Positions 57,501 through 64,000 of a stretch of DNA of 64,000 nucleotides are shown here, piece by piece. A program made the translations under genes and the position numbers. The notes beneath the pieces are model-generated. The model was not told the DNA's origin. It did not search any database and worked only from the letters and a program-made list of their open reading frames with translations. Each line of letters begins with the position of its first letter. Position 1 is the stretch's first letter. Source of the DNA: Onthophagus taurus (taxonomy: Eukaryota > Arthropoda > Insecta > Coleoptera > Scarabaeidae); the NCBI RefSeq assembly GCF_036711975.1, contig NC_091970.1, positions 2,239,501 to 2,303,500 on the forward strand, in the 5' to 3' direction.

Positions 57501-59219
57501 ATCTACATATCTGTATATGCAATTTGTAATAAAAAATGTCGTGAACACTCTTTAAATTGAAAAATATGTCTTTTTTTTACGTTTTTTTCAGTTTCTTAGT
57601 CCCTTTCTGAAATAATTCAATTAAATAAAAATTTCTTACTTGTAACCAAATTATCTAAATTAACCAAAGATGAATTTTCCCCTAAAAACGCGTGTGGCGT
57701 CTTTTTTGTGGCCCCGGTTGAAACATTAACACTCCCAATCGCATCTCCTAATAAATCAACCTCAAACGGATCATTTTTCGGCTCATTCCCATTCGTTTTC
57801 GGCGACGAATCGCGCTTCGTTTGGTTCCGATTTGAAATTATATCAAATTCGTCTAAATCGGTTGATGAAACGGGGCTTGTCGGACTCCAAGGATCGTGAG
57901 CTCTCGGCGGCAATTCCGGGACAACATTTTGAATCGTTTTAGAACTCCAAGGATCCGCTCCAAGACCTGGAGTTGGACTTAACGAGCTTGAAGGTAACCA
58001 AGGATCACCTATCGGAGGAGGCACCGGATGGTGATGATGATGATTAGGTGGAGAAATCGACGAGTTTGGATGCCAAGGGCTTGAATTCTAGTTAAAAAGA
58101 AAATAAATTTATTATTTTAAATTAAAATCTCCAAAGTACTCACTGAATCCTCAAACAAGTCTTCATCCGAAGACTTTTAAGCAGCATAAATTGTAATAAA
58201 ATGTTTTTAACCCAAAATAAAATAAGCTAAAACGTTACCTGTTGTCTTGGTGGTTGGGGGATACCCCACGGGTCCACAGAAGCCCCCTCAGATAAATTAA
58301 CATCCAATAAATCAACCATGTGACTATGTTTATCTTTATGGTGATGCTCTTGTTGTTGTCTAATAACAACCGATTAATTAATTAATAATAAATAATAAAA
58401 TCATAATTAAAAATTTACTTAAAATCTTGTTGACTCTGACTCAAAGCTAACTGTAATCTAACATCATCCGAACGTCTTTTTTGTTCTTCTTGTTCCGCTT
58501 CCTCCCGAGACATGGCTAAAGCCAATTGAAGCTGTAATTCTTCTTCGCCAGCTGTTTGGGGGCGCGCCACTTCTAAATCGCGAGGTAACTCACCCCCACT
58601 ATCGCGACTATTGCTCCATTCGGAACCTCTAAAAGCTGGATATCGGGGGCTTGATGGGGTATCGAGACCTCCGTCGCTTCCAAATGCCGAGGCGGTTTGA
58701 GCAAAACGTTCCTTCGCCTTTAACGCACGAGCGCGTTCGTTTTTCAATTTCTCATCGTCCTGAAGTAAATTAGCAAGTTGTTTAGCTTTCTCGCGAACAT
58801 TTTGACCTTGATCTTTACCTAAAATTAAAAACAATTAAATTTATTTCAATTTTTAATTTGATTTAAGTACCTTCTTCTAAATACTGAAAATCTTTTAATG
58901 TTTTAATCGCGAAAATATTCTCCTTGCATTGTTGCGCGACTTTTTCCGTTCCGGTTTTAATTAAATATTCCAACAGCACCAAAGCTTTGTAAACGTGCCG
59001 CCAATTTTTACCATGATCGTTCAATCGTTTCCAAATCATTTGCATAATTTCCGTGTACGCGACAACGTTGTAGGTTAAATCGGCGATTTCGGCCATAATC
59101 GTACTGCTTGGGCCCCATGGGTCATTCGAAGTCGCCTCGCGCACCTTTCTCTGAGCGTCCGAATAATTATGGGCCAGGTTTTTCAGGTTACGCCTTAAGC
59201 CCGCCACGTTTACTTGCAT
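54573..59219 (-). CDS. lqf: Epsin / Liquid facets endocytic adaptor
   Basis: Six coding exons: 58871-59219, 58419-58818, 58239-58359, 58144-58173, 57640-58087 and 54573-54955, in phase, giving 576 residues. ENTH domain at about 1-145 (LRRNLKNLAHNYSDAQRKVR, ATSNDPWGPSS, MIWKRLNDHGKNWRHVYKAL), which binds PI(4,5)P2 and bends membrane. Ubiquitin-interacting motifs at 208-225 (EEELQLQLALAMSREEAE) and 234-249. DPW motifs in exons 3, 5 and 6 bind AP-2. DLLDV and LVNLDNL resemble clathrin boxes. Two NPF motifs (NPFSE; the C-terminus NPFLS) bind EH domains. It acts in clathrin endocytosis, including of Notch ligands (family knowledge). I chose ATG 59219; the exon extends upstream to 59236, so a 5' non-coding exon exists. 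The fourth exon is a 30-nt microexon. Confidence 0.96.
55050..55190. repeat. TAGTTCTAG-family fragment in epsin intron
   Basis: Contains acatttgggtttagctacta, gttctaggtctagtgttaat and cgctagaccaagaactagaa; about one unit of the minisatellite family. It directly precedes the next minisatellite. Confidence 0.75.
55195..55965. repeat. GGAAAGACTAAATACTGC-type minisatellite in epsin intron
   Basis: About 770 bp of irregular units of 25-40 bp, such as ggaaaagactaataactgca, ggagaagactaaatactgct and agaatgctaaatattgctgg. It is closely similar over long stretches to 48880-49560 (for example aaaaagttacttactgcttc and ggagaagactaaatactgct in both). The 73-residue open frame is repeat-encoded. Confidence 0.82.
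55970..57639. other. Rest of the epsin intron, little structure
   Basis: 55970-56500 has no recognised feature. 56510-56545 is a tiny TAGTTCTAG fragment. 57000-57150 (cttcgttcacgactactttt, gaaattgattccataaatc) is an inverted partial copy of the element at 5690-6085. The remainder is AT-rich. Confidence 0.5.
58144..58173 (-). CDS. lqf: 30-nt microexon of epsin (SSDEDLFEDS)
   Basis: Acceptor CTTAAAAG|TCT and donor TCA|GTGAGT enclose exactly ten codons, in phase 0 with both neighbours. It may be alternatively used, since skipping it preserves the frame. It encodes a serine/acidic stretch that could be a phosphorylation site or an AP-2/clathrin-binding segment (inference). Confidence 0.65.
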
Positions 59220-59239
59220 TTCACTATTCCGACGCACTA

Positions 59240-60735
59240 AAATAACAGAAAAAAATGAATTAGATAAAAAAATTAGATAATAAAAAGTAAGGCTATAAAA
59301 AAAAATTGATACAAATTGTGGATTGAAGTCTTTCGGACTTACTTTTTACGCTAACTCGTTCAAAAATTCCTTATTTCTTGTAGATCTGCCAAAAAAACTT
59401 AGATTTAGACTCATTAAATAAGGCGACATGCTTTTAATTAGTCCCGTGTAGGTGTTAATTAAATTAGGGGTTAATGAAATTAATTAAATGAATAATTAGC
59501 ATGCACCCGGTTGGTTAATTAATTAATTTTAGTATTAGTAGTTAACTAGTTAAAAATTAGAACTTACCCTATTTGTTACTTTTAATCAAAAAATGTTAAA
59601 TGTCAAAATTGACATTTAATTTTTTTAGAACTAAATAAAAAAAAGTGCAACCAACCTTAAATAATTAAAAAAACTATTTGCATTTTTAAAGTAATTTGTT
59701 GTTAAAAAACATTATCACTGTGTCATGTGATTAATCATCACTATCAACACTTATTTATTTACTAAAAACACATTTATCGATTTTATCAATATTTTACATT
59801 GAATCAGATCGTTTAAATCGATAATAAACTTAAATTGAGGTCTTAAATGACTTAAAAATTGTAATTAAGTTTAAAAATGTTACTTGGAAATTGATATTCG
59901 AAGAAATTCGTGTTGATTCGATGACCTTGGTGAATTATTTACGTTTTTAAAACGGAACAAAAATAACTGAGTCCTTTATTCAATTAGAAAGCTACAGGAG
60001 AAAAAACTTTCTCGGACGATTTAAACAAAGTAAATAAAAATTTGGTTAGATAAAATATAGATAACGTTAAGATAATGCAGATAAGAGAATAAAACAGTAA
60101 AATTTCCAGGAAAATAGAATTAATAATGACGTTTTTAATTTCGTGAATAATCGGATTAAGAAAGGAAAAATCCATATTTAAACTTGGAGGGTTTTAAATT
60201 ACGATGTTTTATATGATTAAACGTTGTAAATAAATCGAAAACGTACAAAAAACTCACAAAACAGTTAGATGGGTTACAACTTACATCGTTTTAAGGTTGG
60301 CCTAAAAACCCTTTTTGAGCTTTATTTAGTGCTTTAACCGTTTAATAATGCACCCGTTGATAACACGGCCTATTTCACACAATAATCACTTAAAACTATT
60401 AATTATTTAATGATATTTTTATACTTTTTGAACAATTAAATCCTTTTAGAGCGACACTTAACATTCTTCTGAACTTTTTGACAAGTTGGAGGATTTTACA
60501 AATATGGCGACCTATGTTCAAATGATCTAAATTTCAATTTGTATAAACTTCATTATTGCTAAAACGAATTCGTACCAATTAAAATAAAAAAATTAATAAC
60601 AAATAAAATTAAATTGTAAGTAATAAAGTAATTCTTTTAATAATTAAGTTTTATTTTAAAATTATTTTATTCCTATAAAAATATAACCTCAAAAATCATT
60701 TTTTTAAAATAAATTTAATGTTAATACTTAAAAAC
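59240..60735. other. Upstream region of epsin
   Basis: AT-rich; possible 5' untranslated exon of epsin around 60290-60480, with a donor AACGAT|GTAAGT at about 60285 (minus strand). The open frame at 59984-60175 is hydrophobic but has no family resemblance and no splice support. Nothing else seen. Confidence 0.4.
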
Positions 60736-60740
60736 AACAT

Positions 60741-60746
60741 TTTATT
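60741..60746 (-). terminator. Poly(A) signal overlapping the C10 stop codon
   Basis: The hexamer AATAAA spans the last codon and the TAA stop. If it is used, the 3' UTR would be only 15-30 bases. Confidence 0.45.
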
Positions 60747-61107
60747 CATCAACAGGACTCTCGTTCGAAGCGCTAACACTAACCGTAGGTAAATAATAAG
60801 CTTTAATCACACCGTGTAATCGGGCAACTTCAGCTTCTTCTCTCTCCAAGCTTCGTAACATTTGTGCAAACTTAACAATACCTTCACGTCCCTCGGGAAA
60901 CCCGAAATCTTTTAAAACATCCATTTGTACTTGCATCACAATCGGAAACAAAAACTGCATCATTTTTAACATTTCATTACCGACGTTTCCCCGGGCTTCT
61001 TCCAATTTTTTCGTATTTTCCGACGATTGCAGCTCGTTTATCGTCTTTTGAAGTATTTCAATCGCCGTTTCGGTCGTTAACGTCGGAATCGAATCAATTT
61101 TAGACAT
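60742..61107 (-). CDS. Protein C10 (C12orf57-type)
   Basis: Intronless, 121 residues. It matches the small conserved C10 family of about 126 residues: LTTETAIEILQKTINELQ, EEARGNVGNEMLKMMQFLFP, MQVQMDVLKDFGFP and EGIVKFAQMLRSLE follow the family pattern in order, and a short variable tail ends in a negatively charged DE. The human homologue C12orf57 is linked to brain development; the molecular role is not settled (established knowledge). I start at ATG 61107, since this matches family length; an in-frame ATG 18 bases upstream would add only six residues. The AATAAA signal overlaps the stop codon (GAA TAA A, 60746-60741). Confidence 0.92.
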   Translation of the reverse strand: MSKIDSIPTLTTETAIEILQKTINELQSSENTKKLEEARGNVGNEMLKMMQFLFPIVMQVQMDVLKDFGFPEGREGIVKFAQMLRSLEREEAEVARLHGVIKAYYLPTVSVSASNESPVDE

Positions 61108-61554
61108 TTTTAAGTGATAAATCAACTAAAATAAACTTTGTTTTGGTGTTTCAGAGGAATCTTTAGCGATTTAGGGGAATTTAACACTATTTAGGGGAAT
61201 TTTAGTTAGTTTTTTGACACATGTCAAAAAGTAATCATAAAATTTACTAAAAATAGTTTATTTTATGATTATTATTATTACAAAATACATTTATTTCTTA
61301 GTTTTAAATAAATCTAATTCACTCGAAACCTGAGAGTTGTTGACTAAGACACGCGTATATATTTGTATACATATTTGGTACATAAAGTTTCTTTATTGCT
61401 AGGCACAAACAGCTGATTAAAAACTTAATATATAGAATCGACTGTGTGTGCCTAGCCTAAATAAATAAGAAATCTTTGTAATCAAGGAATGTTAATCAAT
61501 TTTTTTTAAGTACTCACGGTAATCTTAAAAATTAATTCATATTTATTTATTTAA

Positions 61555-61827
61555 TCACTGCCTTGCGCTTCTTTCCGTTTCCACCAAACATTCCCTAACT
61601 AATATTCTCGCCTGTACGATGCCCCTTTTTAATCTCTCAGCCGAACTTCGACTTCCAGCGTACGTAGGGCGCACTTCCCTACCCATCTCCTCAATAACCC
61701 CCAATAATTGAGCGTATTTCGATTGATTCGGTTGTTGGGTTTGATTCGTTTTTCCTTGAACGGGAACTGCAGTTACTGTTACATCACTTAATTTTGATTC
61801 AACGGCTTGGATGTCAACGGTTTCCAT
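61555..61827 (-). CDS. CDK2-associated protein (CDK2AP1/DOC-1 family)
   Basis: Intronless, 90 residues. The C-terminal 60 residues are the conserved family domain: [39 protein letters not shown] and [14 protein letters not shown]. The N-terminal 30 residues are Thr/Gln-rich and variable, as in other members. In animals this protein is a small helical dimer and a subunit of the NuRD chromatin-remodelling complex; vertebrate CDK2AP1 was first found as a CDK2 partner. It would act in the nucleus. A poly(A) signal AATAAA follows the stop within 15 bases (61542-61551). Confidence 0.95.
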   Translation of the reverse strand: METVDIQAVESKLSDVTVTAVPVQGKTNQTQQPNQSKYAQLLGVIEEMGREVRPTYAGSRSSAERLKRGIVQARILVRECLVETERSARQ

Positions 61828-61829
61828 TT

Positions 61830-62760
61830 TTTGAGGTTATGTTTAGTTTCGTTGAAATAATTTTTTCTCTCGAAGTATTAAATTGGGGTTAATTTAATTA
61901 ATTCGCTTCTTTTTTAATCGATTTGTAATGTATTATCGGATTTTTAATAAAAGATGAAATTAAGTGAAATAATTTGGTTAACGGTTTTTTTTTGACAGAA
62001 AAGTGACATTATTAAGTAAACTAATGTGAAGTTGGCGTTTTAAGCCAAATTAATTTAATTCTAATTGAATTAACTTTATTTAATTAATTATTTAATTTTA
62101 ATTTAAAAATTGATCAATATATTAAAATTAAAACGTAAAATTTTTTTTAAGAACGTTGAAGTAGCCCCATCTCTAATAATTTGGTATTACTACATATGTA
62201 TTAATGACGTGATTTTACAGTTTTCTGTAAATTGTTTAATAAATAAATAATTTCTTTTTGATATCATTAAAAATGTATAGTAATTACAACCATCAGTAAA
62301 AGCTCTACAAATAAACCTTGGGTTTTGAAAAGCTTTTTTCGATACTCACATAAAATAACGTTTATCTACATTGGGATTTGTTTGTTAAAGCATTAAAACG
62401 TTTGTGTAGTACCAGAAAAGTATGTTAATGATATCAGCGATAATTGGCACATTGTTGAAGTTAATTGTGTGCAGGAGATAATTTATTGATTATCAGCTCA
62501 TAAATAAATCTGCCAATTTGACTTAAAAATTGTTTGTTTATATTTATGAGGTTATTTAACGATTTATTTCTTTTATGCAACTTCCAGATGGTTTTGTGGA
62601 TGCTCAAAAAAATGCGATTGCCTCTATCAATCAAAAAGTTTCATGAATTCATCAAAACCTTTTCAAGTCATTCTTTTTAGTAAAACATTGCGTAGGTGCA
62701 CAATGGAATTTGTTGGAGTCCCATTGATAAATTTCCGGTTATACAAGAAATACAAAAAGT
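61830..62760. other. Intergenic DNA upstream of CDK2AP
   Basis: AT-rich. No reading frame with family resemblance and no repeat was recognised. ORFs at 62643-63018 overlap in three frames and reflect a CG-rich patch. Confidence 0.4.
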
Positions 62761-62769
62761 GTTACCTCA

Positions 62770-63048
62770 ACGATGTCGTCGGCGTCGTCGACGTCGTTGT
62801 TGGGATTGGTCGGCGTCGCGTTTTCGTTTCGAAGCGCGGGATTGGACGCAGGTTCGCTTTTCTATATTAAAAGGGGTGAAGCGCTTTTGGCGCGTTTTAG
62901 TTCAACACCTAGCACCTGCGAGGATCGCAGAACACCACAAATTAAAGCTGAAACGAACGAGGTCTCTCTTAAACATCTCTCCAAGTACCTAAAAAGAAGA
63001 ATACGATTAAGAGTCTGAAGAAAAATCGAAAAAGTTTGTTCATTTAAG
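62770..63048 (+). promoter_or_regulatory. Possible promoter and first exon of a gene leaving the window
   Basis: CG-rich patch (cgatgtcgtcggcgtcgtcg, gtcggcgtcgcgttttcg), then a TATA-like tatattaaaagg at 62863. About 185 bases further on there is a good splice donor (TTTAAG|GTAAGA at 63048). This suggests a plus-strand transcript starting near 62,895 whose next exon lies outside the window. No convincing start codon was found in the exon, so it would be 5' UTR. Inference from signals only. Confidence 0.35.
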
Positions 63049-63049
63049 G

Positions 63050-64000
63050 TAAGAAAAAAAAATTTATCCGGCTCCTCCACCAAAAATATAAAAAAGCACT
63101 TTGCTTATTGCTTAATATTGATCATTTTGAATCATAAAAAATGCATTTTGTTTCGAAACTATCAAATAGCTAGTTAATTTAAGTCATCAAAGTTAATTAA
63201 TAATGTAAAATTCGCTTACCAATTCATTGGTTGCCCACGAGAGAGTGCACTCAAGTATTCTTATAAATTTTTGATTCCATTTTCTATTTATAACGATATC
63301 TGCAACAATGAAAAAAAAATGAAAAATGGAAGAATATCACCCCAAAGGCAATCTTTCCCATTCACTGCAAGAACAACAACTTTTCGTGAGCACAATTTCC
63401 AACAAAAAAGAAAAAAATAATAATAATAGTAACAGACAATTTTCTCGGAGCTTTTCTATTTTGAAAAGTTGGCGAGAAAATGCGGGTACAAAACGCAGAA
63501 AGCGTAAAATTACTCGCAAATAGACGAAAAGATAGGCGAAAGAAGGAAATTGAGCAGTTATTTGAAAACGGCGACGTTTTCAAAATTGTAAAATAAAAGA
63601 ATTTTCTTCTTCAAAAATAAGTTTCGAAGTAATTAGAAAACTTTATGAATTACCCCCAATTCTAATTCACAACATTTCCGACTTATCCAAGTTATTAAAG
63701 TCAATTAAGTACAGTTTCTTTATCTCGCGATAAAGCATTGTTTCATTCGAATTTGAAGTGCATTAAATAAATTTTGTTGAAAGCAATAAATCCGGGTAAA
63801 TTTATAAATTGTCGAATCAGCTATACTATAAACTAGTTCCTTTCGAAACGTTCAATTTCAAAAGGAAAATCTCGACTGGAATATAGATGTCTTTTAAATC
63901 GTATCTTAGAATTTATCGTGACCGTTCAAACACGACAAATTCTTTTCGTAACAAAAATATAAATAAAATGACTCGAATCGAAACTTATTAATATTTCCGT
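63050..64000. other. Terminal stretch, no feature recognised
   Basis: AT-rich; possibly the first intron of the putative gene at 62.9 kb. The three short open frames at 63326-63583 are Lys/Arg- or Ser/Phe-rich overlap frames with no family resemblance. Confidence 0.35.

Noticed and set aside
59984-60175. Hydrophobic 63-residue open frame upstream of epsin
   Set aside because: No family resemblance, no splice partner or poly(A) signal; AT-rich DNA readily gives Phe/Leu/Ile-rich frames.

Overview
The window is eukaryotic and AT-rich. It holds short-intron protein genes set in dense repeat DNA. Recognisable genes are single-copy animal genes in their insect forms: drk/GRB2, mitochondrial aconitase, Nup75/Nup85, liquid facets/epsin, protein C10 and CDK2AP. 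Together with Tc1/mariner, Harbinger, hAT and non-LTR relics and many foldback elements, this points to an insect, probably a beetle; the species cannot be named from the sequence.

Layout. 1-19,090 (minus): ten coding exons of a large, low-complexity scaffold-like protein (at least 1321 residues here). Its start codon is at 19,090 and its C-terminus lies beyond base 1. Exon phases agree at every junction. Its introns carry palindromic minisatellites, foldback elements, a 2.7 kb tandem array and TA-target MITEs. 19,490-19,984 (plus): a two-exon secreted protein with one thrombospondin type-1 repeat. 20.7-33 kb: no host gene found, but many transposons. These include a Tc1 relic split by a foldback element and a multi-level nest at 28-32 kb (Harbinger containing a non-LTR element containing a second Harbinger containing a hAT). 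33,988-34,748 (plus): drk, complete in three exons. 35-41 kb: mariner-type element, MITE and foldbacks. 41,623-44,671 (minus): mitochondrial aconitase, complete in six exons. 45.3-47.0 kb: minisatellite, a 122-bp tandem array and a MITE. 47,324-52,659 (plus): Nup75/Nup85 in seven exons, with a 3.1 kb repeat-filled intron. 54,573-59,219 (minus): epsin in six exons, including a 30-nt microexon. 60,742-61,107 and 61,555-61,827 (minus): two intronless small genes, protein C10 and CDK2AP. 62.8-63.05 kb: a possible promoter and 5' exon of a plus-strand gene leaving the window.

The host genes have unrelated housekeeping or signalling roles: Ras pathway adaptor, TCA cycle, nuclear pore, endocytosis and chromatin. 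They form no operon-like unit. Most unexplained structure lies in the repeats. Several repeat families recur at many loci, and insertions can be dated relative to one another by target-site duplications and by intact copies of the same target. All exon boundaries were read by eye from GT/AG signals, phase and family resemblance; none is supported by transcript data.
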